Numbered from the stretch's first letter, positions 40,171-49,823 are shown. The stretch is DNA of 64,000 nucleotides from DATLFA01 sp039934635 (GCA_039934635.1 JBDTLT010000011.1:6225-70224), one strand, 5' to 3'. Made by a program: numbers and translations. The notes: generated from the sequence alone by a model not told the origin.

Positions 40171-41430
40171 TCAGCCGATGAGGCGGCCGAAGGAGTAGAT
40201 GGCGAGGCCGGCGAGACCGCCGACGAGCGTGCCGTTGATGCGGATGAACTGGAGATCGCGGCCGACCTGCAACTCGATGCGCTCCGCGGCTTCGTCGGCG
40301 TCCCATTTGGCGACTGTCGTCTCGATCAGGTCGGCGACCTCGTGGCGGTAGGCCTCGATGATGTAGCCGGCCGCACCTTCGATCCAACGATCGACCTTTG
40401 CCCGCAGCGATGGGTCGTTGTTGAGGGACGTGCCGAACGCCAACGCCGTTTGTTCGATGCGACGGCGCAGTTCGGAATCGGGATCGTTGCTCTGATCGAC
40501 GAGCGAGCGTTTGAGATCGCCCCACAGCGAGCCCATCCAGTTGCGTACCGCCGGATGCTCGAGGATCTCCTCTTTCAACTTCTCGCCCCGGGCGATGAGT
40601 GCGGGGTCCGACCCGAGCCGTTCGACCAGATCGGCCAATCGCGTGTCGAGGTGTTGGCGTAGCTCGTGTGACGGGTCGTCGATGACCTGTTGCAAGAACG
40701 TCGCCAGGCCGCGGTAGATCTTGTCGAAGATGCGATCATCGATCGGTTCGGGAACCCACCACGGCGATTCGCTGGAAAAGCGTCCGCGCAGCTCGCCCCG
40801 GTTCTCTTCGAGGAACCGAGCAGCGCCCTTTGCCAGCGCGTCGACCAGTTCGCGGTGGCGACCGTCGGCCGTCGCGATGGCGAGTACACGAGCGGCGGCT
40901 CGTGATGCCTCGATCTGTCGCAGACGCGATGTGATGCCGTGTTCGAGTGCGCTCTGCACATCGTCGTCGTGAAGCACGTCGAGTGCGCCCGCCAACGCCG
41001 CGCTCGTGTGTTGGCTCACGGTCTGCGCATGCGTGCTGTCGCCGAGCCAGACGCCGAGGCGCTCGCCGATGCGGGCGTGGCGCAGTTTCTCGGCGACCAC
41101 TTCACGAGCGAGGAAGTTCTCTTGTACGAACTCACCGAGGCTGTGACCGAGTTGTGCTTTGCGCGTCTTGATGACCGCGGTGTGGGGGATGGGCAGGCCG
41201 AGCGGATGGCGAAACAGTGCGGTCACTGCAAACCAGTCGGCGAGCCCGCCGACCATCGAGGCCTCCGCGGTTGCTCGGATGAACCCCAACCACGAGTGAT
41301 CGGACTCGAAGATGCGGGTCACGACGAACACTGCCGCGGCGACGATGAGCATGCCGGTGGCGCGCCACTTCATGCGGCTCAGTTGCCGGGCGCGTTCGCT
41401 GTCGCGCTCCATGGTCGTGACCGTCTTCAC
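40171..41430 (-). CDS. DUF445 membrane protein
   Basis: A 419-residue DUF445 (YjiN/YheB-like) protein. It has an N-terminal transmembrane helix (about residues 25-40), the family signature GFIRATAEASMVGGLADWFAVTALFRHPLGLPIPHTAVI, a long helical middle part, and a final hydrophobic segment GTLVGGLAGLAIYSFGRLIG. The length is typical. The function is unknown in general. It follows hrpB by nine bases. GTG 41430 is used here; ATG 41412 is the alternative. Confidence 0.88.
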   Translation of the reverse strand: MKTVTTMERDSERARQLSRMKWRATGMLIVAAAVFVVTRIFESDHSWLGFIRATAEASMVGGLADWFAVTALFRHPLGLPIPHTAVIKTRKAQLGHSLGEFVQENFLAREVVAEKLRHARIGERLGVWLGDSTHAQTVSQHTSAALAGALDVLHDDDVQSALEHGITSRLRQIEASRAAARVLAIATADGRHRELVDALAKGAARFLEENRGELRGRFSSESPWWVPEPIDDRIFDKIYRGLATFLQQVIDDPSHELRQHLDTRLADLVERLGSDPALIARGEKLKEEILEHPAVRNWMGSLWGDLKRSLVDQSNDPDSELRRRIEQTALAFGTSLNNDPSLRAKVDRWIEGAAGYIIEAYRHEVADLIETTVAKWDADEAAERIELQVGRDLQFIRINGTLVGGLAGLAIYSFGRLIG

Positions 41431-41439
41431 CGGGGCAGC

Positions 41440-43908
41440 CTACGGCGCGCGCCTCGGCCGTTTGACGCCTCGCGACGGCGCGGCCTTGGTCGGGTCCTCG
41501 GGCCAATCGTGCTTGGGATAGCGCCCGCGCATCTCGGCCCGGACTTGCGGATACGAACCTTGCCAGAACCCGCCCAGATCGGCTGTGACCTGGAGCGGTC
41601 GCCCGGCCGGCGAAAGCAGATGCAGTACGACCGGCACCCGCCCGCCGGCCACTCGTGGTGTGTCACTCCAACCGAATACCTCTTGAAGGCGTACTCGTAA
41701 CACCGGCTGGTCGCTGCCGTAGTCGAGCGCGATCGTCGAGCCGCTCGGCACCGTGAGGACGCGGGGCGCGAGCGTGTCGAGCTGAGCGAGGAGCGCCCTC
41801 GGCACGAGCGTCTGTAGCGCTCGCGTCACGTCGATGCGCTCGAGGTCGGCGCGTCGGCGGGCTGTCCCGACGAACGGCGTGAGCCAGGTGTCGAGCGTCG
41901 CCAACAGGGCGTCGTCGGACAGGTCGGGCCACGCATCGTTGCCCAGCATCCGTCGACAGAACGTCACGCGAGATCGCAGCGCGTCGGCTTCACCCAGACG
42001 CGTCAGCAGGCGCAGACCGTCCCGGCCGACGCCGTCGAGAAGGGCGGATTGCGCCGCGCCGGCGTCGTCGAGGGGCTGGCGCGCAACGACGATGGCACCG
42101 AGTCGCCGATCGCGCGTCGCTCGCACGTCGTGCGTTTGCTGATCCCACACGACTTCGTCGACGGCTGTCATCTGCTCGGAGAACAGCTGCTCGACGTCGT
42201 CTCGGTCGATGGCCGCCGCCGCGAATATCCGCGCATCTTGTGCGCGCGCTTCGACGTCGGCGACGGCGATCCACTCGGAAGCGGCCAGAGGATCGTGCGG
42301 AGGTAGCACCGCCCCGATGCCGTTGGCCAACAGATAGCGCAACGAACCGGTCTTCGCTCGGCGTCGCGCAACGCGGTCGGGATACGCGAGCGCGACGACC
42401 ACTCCCGTCGCCGTGACATCGACAGGGCTGTCGACGACCTTGATGATCGACCGCACACGCCGCGCGATGGTGTCGGCCCGTCGCTCGATCTGCGGTCGCC
42501 GCCGCGCTTGCGCCACCTGTTCGGCAAGGTCGGCCGTGGCCGTCTTGGTCGGCAGCCGATCGCTCAAGAGGGCCGCGATCGTGCACGCGAGCGAACCATG
42601 GCCCAACGCGTATGCGCCGAGCACACAGTGCGCGAGCCGCGGATGAAGCGGTAGTGCGGCGCAGTGCCGGCCGTGCTCGGTGAGTCGGGCATCGGCGTCG
42701 ATGATGCCGAGTTCGCGCAGCAGTCGCTGGGCTTCGTGCAAACCGTCGGGCGGAGGCGCGTCGAGAAACCGTAGATGGGTGCCGGCGGCGTCGCCCCATG
42801 AAACGAGGTCGAGGGCGAGCGACGCCAAGTCGGCGTGGGCGATTTCGGGAGTCGTCTGCTCGCGCAATCGCTCGTGCTCGAGTTCGGACCACAGGCGATA
42901 ACAACGGCCGGGCGCCGTGCGACCGGCCCGTCCTCGCCGTTGATCGGCCGATGCCCGTGAAACACGGACGGTCGTCAGCCCGCCCATGCCGCGGCGTGGA
43001 TCGAAACGCGACGTTCGGGCGAATCCACTGTCGACGACGGCACCGACCCCCTCGATCGTGAGGCTCGTTTCGGCGATCGACGTCGCGACGATCACTCGGC
43101 GCCGCGACGGCGACGGCGTGAGCACGCGGTCCTGTTCGGCGGGTGGCAACGAACCGTGCAGCGCGAGGACCTCGACCGAAGCGTCGTTGGAATGGTCTCG
43201 CTGCAACGACCGCATGACCTGACCGATCTCGTACACGCCGGGCGCGAACACGAGCACGTTGCCGTCGCCTTCACGCAGGGCTTGCCGGGTGGCCCGGGCG
43301 ACGTGGTCGGCGTCGAACGATGCCGACGTCGATGCGAGGTAGGTAGTGGTGATCGGATATTGGCGCACGGTGCAGTCGATGATCGGTGCATCGTCGAGCA
43401 ACCGCGCGACTGCCGCACCGTCGAGCGTGGCCGACATGACGACCACGCGTAGCTCCGGATGCAGCGCGGCGCGTGCGTCGAGCGTGAAGGCCAACCCGAT
43501 ATCGGCGTCGAGGCTGCGTTCGTGGAACTCGTCGAAGACGACCGCCGAGACATCGCTGAGTGCGGCATCCGAATGGAGCATCCTTGTGAGCACGCCTTCG
43601 GTCACGACTTCGATACGCGTGGTCTTCGAGACGTTTGTGTCGTCGCGCATGCGCCAGCCGACTCCGCGGCCCACTCGTTCATTGCGCAGCGCGGCCATGC
43701 GCGTCGCCGCCGCGCGGGTCGCGACGCGCCGTGGCTCGACGACAAGAACTTTGCCGTCACACCATGCCTGCTCTTCGAGCAGGAGTGGGACGATCGTGCT
43801 CTTCCCCGCTCCTGGCGGGGCCACGATCACGGCGGCCGAGCCGGGCGGGCGAAGCGCGTGAGCGATCTCGTCGAGGACCGCCTTGATCGGAAGGTCGGTC
43901 GAGAGCAT
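41440..43908 (-). CDS. hrpB: ATP-dependent helicase HrpB
   Basis: An 822-residue DEAH-box RNA-helicase-like protein. Motifs: APPGAGKST (Walker A), DEFHERSLDAD (Walker B), MSATLDG, TSIAETSLTI and QRRGRAGR. The later HA2/OB part is followed by the HrpB-specific C-terminal domain ending ...FWQGSYPQVRAEMRGRYPKHDWPEDP, a strong hallmark. The biological role of HrpB is poorly known. ATG 43908 overlaps the upstream gene's stop by one base (TGATG); GTG 43911 is also possible. It sits in the operon of the nuclease-family protein, hrpB and DUF445. Confidence 0.95.
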   Translation of the reverse strand: MLSTDLPIKAVLDEIAHALRPPGSAAVIVAPPGAGKSTIVPLLLEEQAWCDGKVLVVEPRRVATRAAATRMAALRNERVGRGVGWRMRDDTNVSKTTRIEVVTEGVLTRMLHSDAALSDVSAVVFDEFHERSLDADIGLAFTLDARAALHPELRVVVMSATLDGAAVARLLDDAPIIDCTVRQYPITTTYLASTSASFDADHVARATRQALREGDGNVLVFAPGVYEIGQVMRSLQRDHSNDASVEVLALHGSLPPAEQDRVLTPSPSRRRVIVATSIAETSLTIEGVGAVVDSGFARTSRFDPRRGMGGLTTVRVSRASADQRRGRAGRTAPGRCYRLWSELEHERLREQTTPEIAHADLASLALDLVSWGDAAGTHLRFLDAPPPDGLHEAQRLLRELGIIDADARLTEHGRHCAALPLHPRLAHCVLGAYALGHGSLACTIAALLSDRLPTKTATADLAEQVAQARRRPQIERRADTIARRVRSIIKVVDSPVDVTATGVVVALAYPDRVARRRAKTGSLRYLLANGIGAVLPPHDPLAASEWIAVADVEARAQDARIFAAAAIDRDDVEQLFSEQMTAVDEVVWDQQTHDVRATRDRRLGAIVVARQPLDDAGAAQSALLDGVGRDGLRLLTRLGEADALRSRVTFCRRMLGNDAWPDLSDDALLATLDTWLTPFVGTARRRADLERIDVTRALQTLVPRALLAQLDTLAPRVLTVPSGSTIALDYGSDQPVLRVRLQEVFGWSDTPRVAGGRVPVVLHLLSPAGRPLQVTADLGGFWQGSYPQVRAEMRGRYPKHDWPEDPTKAAPSRGVKRPRRAP

Positions 43909-44900
43909 CACGAAGAGTCACCAGCGACCAATGCGTACTCGACGATGATCGGGCGATGGTCGCTGCCTCGCCCCGTGCCGTAGGTTGCTTTGACCGGTAC
44001 GAGTTGCTTCGAGCTCAACGCGTGATCGATGCGAAGAAGCGGCGGGAAGGGTTTGTCGCGGGGCCACGTTCCGGTGAGGCCGGTGCCACGCGCCGAATGT
44101 GCGTCGGTGAGCCCCGTGTCGAGGAGATCGTCGAATCGAGAGTGGTAAATGGTCGCGTTGAAATCGCCGATCAGCAGCAGCGGTGTTGTTCGTTGTTCGG
44201 CGAGGCCGTGAAGCGCATCGAGCATCTGACGCCATCGCCTGATGGACTTGTCGTCAGTCGGCGCAATGGTGTGAACGGCGACGATTTCGACGGTGCCTAT
44301 GGCCGTGGACACGCGGGCGCGAGCCATCGGTCTCGAGGGCTCGTACCAGATCTCGCTCGATTCAAAGGGCAACCGCGAGAACAGAGCGGTGTCGCTGTCG
44401 CTCGAGATGACGCGATTGGTGAAGGCGGCCAGGGCGGGATCTCGCTCCAGGCGCGAGCGGAAGGCGCGCGTCACCTCATGAAATACGGCGATGTCGGGGT
44501 CGTTGCTGCGCACTTCTTCCATGATCCCCGACAGGTCGGGGTTGCCGTAAAAGAGGTTGGCGGAAAAAGTACGGAGTCGAGGCGCTCCTTTGACCTCGGC
44601 GCTGAGACGATCGGGAGGCTTGATGTCAGGCCAGACCGTCACGACATGCACCATCACCACGACGACGGTCAATGCGAGTAGGAGCCAGCGCCGAGCGCTG
44701 AACGCGAACCCGACTGCGAAGTACACGGGCAGGAATAGCCAGGGGGTGATGCCGTAGAGGGCGAGTGCGGCCTCGCCCTCGTACCCGGCCGAGCGGACGT
44801 AGGCGAACAAGAGCAAACACGCGCAGCCGAGATACGCCATCGCGCTCAGTTGTCTGAGGATGAGTAGCTCGCGTCTCGTTGCCGGGGCCGCAGAACTCAC
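43908..44900 (-). CDS. Membrane-anchored endonuclease/exonuclease/phosphatase-family protein
   Basis: A 330-residue protein with three hydrophobic segments at the N-terminus (about residues 20-92), then an EEP-fold domain. The start of the domain is RLRTFSANLFYGN, the catalytic GDFNAT is near residue 248, and the end motif is GSDHRPIIVEY. The fold cleaves phosphodiesters in nucleic acids or phospholipids. Its membrane location suggests that the domain faces outward. It starts at GTG 44900. Confidence 0.85.
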   Translation of the reverse strand: MSSAAPATRRELLILRQLSAMAYLGCACLLLFAYVRSAGYEGEAALALYGITPWLFLPVYFAVGFAFSARRWLLLALTVVVVMVHVVTVWPDIKPPDRLSAEVKGAPRLRTFSANLFYGNPDLSGIMEEVRSNDPDIAVFHEVTRAFRSRLERDPALAAFTNRVISSDSDTALFSRLPFESSEIWYEPSRPMARARVSTAIGTVEIVAVHTIAPTDDKSIRRWRQMLDALHGLAEQRTTPLLLIGDFNATIYHSRFDDLLDTGLTDAHSARGTGLTGTWPRDKPFPPLLRIDHALSSKQLVPVKATYGTGRGSDHRPIIVEYALVAGDSS

Positions 44901-44949
44901 CGATGCAGGCTAGGCCCGACCGGCCCTCAGCTTGCGTCGCGCTCCGCGG

Positions 44950-46239
44950 TCACCGATGGCCGTAGCCCGCCTTGTCGCCGGTGGCGGCCGACCCGAGTCG
45001 ATCCATCGGCTGCGTGTTCGTCGATGGCGTCGGTGTGTATTGCACGGGCATGTGCTTGACGCCACCGATGAAGTTGGACCGCAGATACTGCGGTTCGCCG
45101 GCAAGCGAGATGTCGGGTAGGCGTTCGGCCAGCTCGCGGAACATCAGGCGCAACTCCATGCGGGCGAGGTTGGCCCCCAAGCAGAAGTGCGGGCCGCCCC
45201 CACCGAACGCGACGTGCTCGTTGGGATGGCGCTCGATGTCGAATCGGAACGGGTCGGCGAAGTAGCGGTCGTCACGGTTGGCCGAGATGTGCCAGATGAC
45301 GAGCTTGTCGCCTTCTTTGATCTTGACGCCACCGAGGTCGTAGTCGCGTAGAGCGGTGCGGCGGAAATGCAGTACGGGCGTCGCCCAGCGCAAGATCTCT
45401 TCGAGGGCGCCGGCCATGTGGCGATCGGGGTCGTTGCGGAACTTCTCCCATTGGTCGGGATGCTGGATGAAGCCATGCATCCCGTGGCTCATCGAGTTGC
45501 GGGTTGTCTCGTTGCCCGCGACCGACAGCAGCAGGAAGAACATGTCGAATTCGATCTCGCTGAGCTTGTCGTCGTCGATCGATGCGTTGAGCAACGTGGT
45601 GACGATGTCTTGCGCCGGCTTGTCGCGCCGGTCCATCTGCAGCACATGCGAGTACTGGTACAGCTCGAGGAAGGCTTGATCGACTTCTTCGTCAGACCCG
45701 ACGAACTCGGGGTCGCTGCGGCCGATCATCTTGTTGGTCCAGTCGAAGATCTTCATCCGGTCTTCGACCGGCACACCCATCATCTCGGCGATGGCCTGCA
45801 GGGGTAGCTCGGCGGCGATGTCGGTCACGAAGTCGCACTGGCCCTTGTCGGACACCCCGTCGACGATGATCCGCGTGCGGTTGAGGAGATAGTCGTCGAG
45901 CAGTCCGATCATCCGGGGGGTGAACCCGCGGTTGACGAGCTTGCGATAGCGCGTGTGCTTGGGCGGGTCCATGTCCAGCATCAGGTAGTCGCGGTTGACC
46001 GCGGCGCGCATGTCGCCCGGAGGAGGGTCGGCGATCTGCGTGCCGCCGGCATTGGACGAGAACACGTCGGTGTTGCGGTTCACCTCGTGGAGATGGTCGA
46101 TGCGGGTGACTGACCAAAAGCCGGTGCCGCCCGGCTCGTCGTGCCAGTGGATGCCAGGGTCGGTATCGCGCAGGACCTTGAACATCTCGTGGTGTTCGCC
46201 CCGCTGGAAGCGATCAGGATCGAGTAGGTCGATGTCCAT
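44950..46239 (-). CDS. Cytochrome P450 (CYP124/125/142-like)
   Basis: A 429-residue soluble P450. The oxygen-binding helix has AGNETTRNS, the ExxR motif is in EEILRWATP, and the heme loop is FGGGGPHFCLGANLARME with C353 as ligand. AGNETTRN and the HFCLGANLARMELR pattern are shared with mycobacterial sterol/branched-lipid hydroxylases CYP124, CYP125 and CYP142. ATG 46239 is chosen; an upstream in-frame extension would overlap the LLM gene. Ferredoxin and ferredoxin reductase genes lie 3-5 kb away. Confidence 0.92.
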   Translation of the reverse strand: MDIDLLDPDRFQRGEHHEMFKVLRDTDPGIHWHDEPGGTGFWSVTRIDHLHEVNRNTDVFSSNAGGTQIADPPPGDMRAAVNRDYLMLDMDPPKHTRYRKLVNRGFTPRMIGLLDDYLLNRTRIIVDGVSDKGQCDFVTDIAAELPLQAIAEMMGVPVEDRMKIFDWTNKMIGRSDPEFVGSDEEVDQAFLELYQYSHVLQMDRRDKPAQDIVTTLLNASIDDDKLSEIEFDMFFLLLSVAGNETTRNSMSHGMHGFIQHPDQWEKFRNDPDRHMAGALEEILRWATPVLHFRRTALRDYDLGGVKIKEGDKLVIWHISANRDDRYFADPFRFDIERHPNEHVAFGGGGPHFCLGANLARMELRLMFRELAERLPDISLAGEPQYLRSNFIGGVKHMPVQYTPTPSTNTQPMDRLGSAATGDKAGYGHR

Positions 46240-46280
46240 CGTGGTCCCCTCACCGTCGATGACCGCGCAGAATAGCGGAG

Positions 46281-47288
46281 TCAGTCGTCGCGAAAGGCCG
46301 TGACCAGCGCGGCGAGTGTTGCCGGTGCGATGCGGTAGGGGACCGACAGCGATACGCGGTCGGCGATACCCGCGTAGCGCTGGCGCAGGGCGCGACCCGC
46401 TTCGGCCGGGGTGCCCCGGACGCACAGGGCATCGAGGAGGGCATCGTCGATGAGTTGCGGCATCTCCGCCCATCGACCGGTCTTGGTCATGCGGTTGAGT
46501 TCGGGTTGCAGCTCGCCCCAGCCGTGCACGTCGAGCGTCACGCGATACGACGGCGTCGACGCATAGAACGCGAGGTTGGTGCGACAGCCGTTCTCGGCGA
46601 TGACCCTCTCCGCTTCGTCGCCGTAGACGCACGCCATGACGTCGATGCCGAGTGTGAAGTCCGCCCGGCTTCGTCCGGTGGTAGCCAGCCCGGCCTCGAC
46701 GCGCGGCATCGTCACGGTGCGCAGGAACCGTTCGCTGTTGAACGGATGAATGAGCACGCCATCGGCCACCTCGGCTGCCATCTGCGTCATGCGCGGACCG
46801 AGGGCACCGACCCATATCGGAGGCGGCTCGCACCCGAGGGGCGCAGGGATGAACGTCGGCGTCATCAATGTGTGCGTGTAGTACTCGCCTCTGAACTCGA
46901 GCCGTTCGCCTTCGTGAAAACAACGGAAGATGGCGTGCAACGCCTGCACCAGCTCCTTCGTGTGCGCGACTGGGTTGCCGAAGCGGGCGCTGAAGCGCTT
47001 TTCGATGTGCGGTCGGATCTGGCTGCCGATGCCGAGCGCGAAGCGTCCGTTGGACGCCCGTTGCAGGTCGAACGCGGCGTAGGCGAGATGCATCGGGCTG
47101 CGGGGGAACGCGATCGCCACGTTCGTGTAGATGTCAACGGCGGCGGCCTGCGCCGCCAACAACAACGGGAAGGTCACGTCGCTGTTGGCTTCCTGCGTAT
47201 AGACGCCGTCGAACCCCATCGCGTGCAACTGGCGGGCCTGATCGGCCACTGCGTCGAGGCCGGCGTTGAGCACCATGTCGATCTTCAT
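46281..47288 (-). CDS. LLM-class (luciferase-like, F420-type) oxidoreductase
   Basis: A 335-residue TIM-barrel flavin/F420 oxidoreductase. The start MKIDMVLNAGLDAVADQA, then GFDGVYTQEANSDVTFPLLLAA, FPRSPMHLAYAAFDLQ and GRFALGIGSQIRPHIEKRF, match the actinobacterial family that includes Rv3520c. In mycobacteria that gene neighbours the DUF35/Ltp genes; here it is 26 kb from them and next to a P450. ATG 47288 is chosen. The substrate is unknown. Confidence 0.9.
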   Translation of the reverse strand: MKIDMVLNAGLDAVADQARQLHAMGFDGVYTQEANSDVTFPLLLAAQAAAVDIYTNVAIAFPRSPMHLAYAAFDLQRASNGRFALGIGSQIRPHIEKRFSARFGNPVAHTKELVQALHAIFRCFHEGERLEFRGEYYTHTLMTPTFIPAPLGCEPPPIWVGALGPRMTQMAAEVADGVLIHPFNSERFLRTVTMPRVEAGLATTGRSRADFTLGIDVMACVYGDEAERVIAENGCRTNLAFYASTPSYRVTLDVHGWGELQPELNRMTKTGRWAEMPQLIDDALLDALCVRGTPAEAGRALRQRYAGIADRVSLSVPYRIAPATLAALVTAFRDD

Positions 47289-47378
47289 CGCCCCGATTCT
47301 GAGCGAAATCGCCCGCAACGTCACCTTCTACGGCCTATGGATGTCTCTCGGCCGCTTCTGCACCGCTAGGTTGCGGCG

Positions 47379-48134
47379 ATGTCGTCGCGCCGCATGCCGC
47401 CGTCGCAGGCGCGGGCAGCGGTCTCGCTGACCCTCCTGCTGCTCGCCGCCGCCGGCTGCGCGGCGTCGGCGGCTCCATCGAGCGCCCCGCCCATATCGGC
47501 CGCGTCGTTGGCCGTTTCGCGCGAACTGGCGGTGGCCGACCTGCTGCCGGCGTTCGACTGGCCCCCCGCGACGACGGTCTCGCAAGAAGTTGCGGCCGCG
47601 CCAGTTGCGGACGCGCCGGCCACCGTCGCGCCCACCACGACTGCCGCCGCGAGCGCAGCGCCGGCGACCGTCGTCGACGAAGCGGCGGTGACCGGCGATC
47701 CCCGCGGCACCGACGCGATGGCGCTGATCACGTATGCCTGGCGCCGCACATTGCCGGGATGGTCGATTGTCTTCCTGCCGTCGCGTGTCGGGCTGCGCGG
47801 GCTGACCAAGGTGGACGATCGGCGCATCGAGATCTATGTGCGAGACAGTGATTCGGCCCCGTCGTTGGCCCACGTCGTCGCCCACGAGTTGGGCCACGCC
47901 GTCGACGTCGAGCTGAATTCGCCCGCCGACCGCGACCGATGGCGCGCGCTCCGCGGGGTGGGGCCGACGGTGAGTTGGTGGCCGGGTAACGCCGTATCCG
48001 ACTTCGACACGCTGGCGGGCGACTTCGCCGAAGCGTTCGCGACGATGTTGACCGCGTCGGTGAGCCTGTCGCGTGTGGCGCCGCCGCCGCAGCCCGCGGA
48101 GTTGGCGGTCTTGGCCGAGCTCGCGGCTCGCTGA
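47379..48134 (+). CDS. Putative secreted lipoprotein with a zinc-peptidase motif
   Basis: A 251-residue exported protein. A signal sequence ends in a lipobox, LLLLAAAGC, with C27 as lipidated cysteine. A long Ala/Pro/Thr/Val-rich linker (about residues 28-105) follows. The domain contains AHVVAHELGHAVDVE, with HExxH at 169-173, and a likely third ligand, Glu 218, in DFAEAFATML. The spacing resembles small gluzincin-like peptidases. It should act outside the membrane. The substrate is unknown. Confidence 0.75.
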   Translation: MSSRRMPPSQARAAVSLTLLLLAAAGCAASAAPSSAPPISAASLAVSRELAVADLLPAFDWPPATTVSQEVAAAPVADAPATVAPTTTAAASAAPATVVDEAAVTGDPRGTDAMALITYAWRRTLPGWSIVFLPSRVGLRGLTKVDDRRIEIYVRDSDSAPSLAHVVAHELGHAVDVELNSPADRDRWRALRGVGPTVSWWPGNAVSDFDTLAGDFAEAFATMLTASVSLSRVAPPPQPAELAVLAELAAR

Positions 48135-48163
48135 AAAAGGGCGACGACCAGGTGGAAAATGTA

Positions 48164-48196
48164 GGCCGTTCGGCTCAAGGCACCCGCGGAACGGCC
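48164..48196 (+). terminator. Hairpin after the metallopeptidase gene
   Basis: GGCCGTTC (48164-48171) and GAACGGCC (48189-48196) form a perfect 8-bp stem with a 17-base loop, 30 bases after the metallopeptidase stop. No U-run follows, so termination is only likely. Confidence 0.35.
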
Positions 48197-48201
48197 GATG
48201 G

Positions 48202-48432
48202 ATGTGCGTGAAGATCTTTCGAAAGAACGATGATCTGCGCCAGCTCGTAGAGCATCAACGTCTCCTCCGTGCGCTCGGGACCATCGTTGCGCCGGCCCCA
48301 CCAGTGGAGCCACCGGCCCCCGTCGCAGCTGAGCTCGCGCCGGTGGTTTCTCTTGCCGCGTTGCGAGCCCGTCGCGTGGGGCACCCGTCGGCCGGCGGCC
48401 GATCCAGCGCACCGGTTACCGCTCGCAGCTGA
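48202..48432 (+). CDS. Possible small protein (uncertain gene)
   Basis: The gap 48135-48496 holds one plausible small reading frame of 76 codons, from ATG 48202 (or GTG 48208). The peptide starts CVKIFRKNDDLRQLVEHQRLLRALG and continues with an Ala/Pro/Val-rich stretch and a basic end. The first part looks like a genuine helix, but I know no family, and the ribosome-binding site is poor. The rest of the gap shows only the hairpin at 48164-48196 and the leader of the alcohol dehydrogenase gene. Confidence 0.35.
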   Translation: MCVKIFRKNDDLRQLVEHQRLLRALGTIVAPAPPVEPPAPVAAELAPVVSLAALRARRVGHPSAGGRSSAPVTARS

Positions 48433-48496
48433 GCGAGCGCCCCTTCACGCTGCGCGCGGACTACGCTGCCGCCGCGCGAGAGCAAATGAGGGGACC

Positions 48497-49579
48497 ATGC
48501 ACGCTGCAATCCTGCGTAAAGTCGGTGACACCGACCTCGACATCGTCGATGACTGTGAGCTGCGGGCCATGGGCCCCGGCGACGTCAAGGTACGCATAAC
48601 CCACTCCGGCGTATGCCATTCCGATCTGTCGGCAATGAACGGCACCATCCCTCAGCCGCCGCCGGCAGTGCTCGGTCACGAGGGTGCCGGCATCGTCGAA
48701 GAAGTCGGCGAAGGCGTCACGACCGTCGCGCCCGGCGATCACGTGATCATCGCATGGTCACCACCATGCGGCGCATGCAAGTACTGCGTCGACTTCAAAC
48801 AGCCCAATCTGTGCCTCAACATGATGTTCGTCATGGGCGGTAACCCGCAGTTCCGCCATCGCGGCGACACGATCGGCGCAATGGCCGGCGCGGGCACGTT
48901 CGCCGAATACACGATCGTGCCGCAGCAGGCATCGATCAAGATCGATGCCGACATTCCGCTCGAAGTTGCCGCCTTGATCGGGTGCGGCGTGATGACCGGC
49001 GCGGGTGCCGCGATCAACACAGCCAAGGTTCGCCCGGGCTCGTCGGTCATCGTGTTCGGCGCCGGCGGCGTCGGCATCAGTGCGATCCAGGGTGCGCGCA
49101 TCGCGGGCGCCGCCGAGATCTTGGCGGTCGACGTCAACGTCGCCAAGCTCGAAGAGGCCAAGGCCTTCGGTGCGACGCACGCGTGCACGCCGGAGCAGGT
49201 CAACGACCTCAAAGTGCAGATCACCGGGGGCGACGGTTTCGACTACGCGCTCGAGTGCATCGGCAAGCCGGTCACCATGCGAGCGGCGTACGACACGACC
49301 CGGCGCGGTGGCACGTGCTGCATCGTGGGCGTCGGTCGCATGGAAGAGATGGTCAACTTCTCTGCATTCGAGTTGTTCTTCAACGAGAAGATCCTCGTCG
49401 GTTCGTACTACGGCGGCACCGACGTGCGGGTCGACTTCCACCGCTTGCTGCGTCTCTACCGTTCGGGCAAGCTCGACCTCGATCGTATGATCTCGCGGCG
49501 CATCAAGATCGGCGAGGTCAATGACGCCATGCGCGAAATGGAAAAAGGTAACGTCGTGCGCCAAGTGATCGAATTTTGA
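48497..49579 (+). CDS. Zinc-dependent alcohol dehydrogenase
   Basis: A 360-residue medium-chain dehydrogenase. The catalytic zinc site is in GVCHSDLS and GHEGAGIVEEVG; the structural zinc site is the four-cysteine block CGACKYC...C. The NAD-binding motif is GAGGVGISAIQGARIAGA. The layout is that of class III-like actinobacterial enzymes such as AdhD. It oxidises an alcohol to the aldehyde or the reverse; next to a P450 system it could oxidise hydroxylated lipids. ATG 48497 follows GAGGGGA. Confidence 0.92.
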   Translation: MHAAILRKVGDTDLDIVDDCELRAMGPGDVKVRITHSGVCHSDLSAMNGTIPQPPPAVLGHEGAGIVEEVGEGVTTVAPGDHVIIAWSPPCGACKYCVDFKQPNLCLNMMFVMGGNPQFRHRGDTIGAMAGAGTFAEYTIVPQQASIKIDADIPLEVAALIGCGVMTGAGAAINTAKVRPGSSVIVFGAGGVGISAIQGARIAGAAEILAVDVNVAKLEEAKAFGATHACTPEQVNDLKVQITGGDGFDYALECIGKPVTMRAAYDTTRRGGTCCIVGVGRMEEMVNFSAFELFFNEKILVGSYYGGTDVRVDFHRLLRLYRSGKLDLDRMISRRIKIGEVNDAMREMEKGNVVRQVIEF

Positions 49580-49622
49580 GATCGCCCGGCAAGCACAGCA
49601 TCGAGTTCTGAGGAGAACGGCC

Positions 49623-49823
49623 GTGGGAATGCGAATCGTGGTCGATTACGACCTGTGTGAGTCCAACGCGATCTGTATGCAGGTGGCACCCGACATCTTC
49701 GAAGTGCGCGATGACGACTTCATGTACGTCCTCAACGAGACGCCGGCCGAAGAAGCCCGCGCCCGCGTCATCGAAGCTGTGCAACGTTGCCCGAAACAGG
49801 CCATCAAAGTCGTCGACGAGTGA
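49623..49823 (+). CDS. [3Fe-4S]-type ferredoxin, P450 redox partner
   Basis: A 66-residue ferredoxin with C12, C18 and C56 in the order C-x5-C...C-P (DLCESNAICMQVAPDIF and RCPKQAI). These three cysteines fit a [3Fe-4S] cluster of the kind that serves actinobacterial cytochromes P450. GTG 49623 is preceded by GAGGAG; ATG 49629 is also possible. It is followed by a four-base overlap with the Nudix gene and then a ferredoxin reductase gene, which completes an electron-transfer set. Confidence 0.92.
   Translation: MGMRIVVDYDLCESNAICMQVAPDIFEVRDDDFMYVLNETPAEEARARVIEAVQRCPKQAIKVVDE

Noticed and set aside
46240..46923. An N-terminal extension of the P450 frame up to 46923
   Set aside because: It overlaps the LLM oxidoreductase in a different frame and is Arg-rich without homology; the normal P450 start is at 46239.
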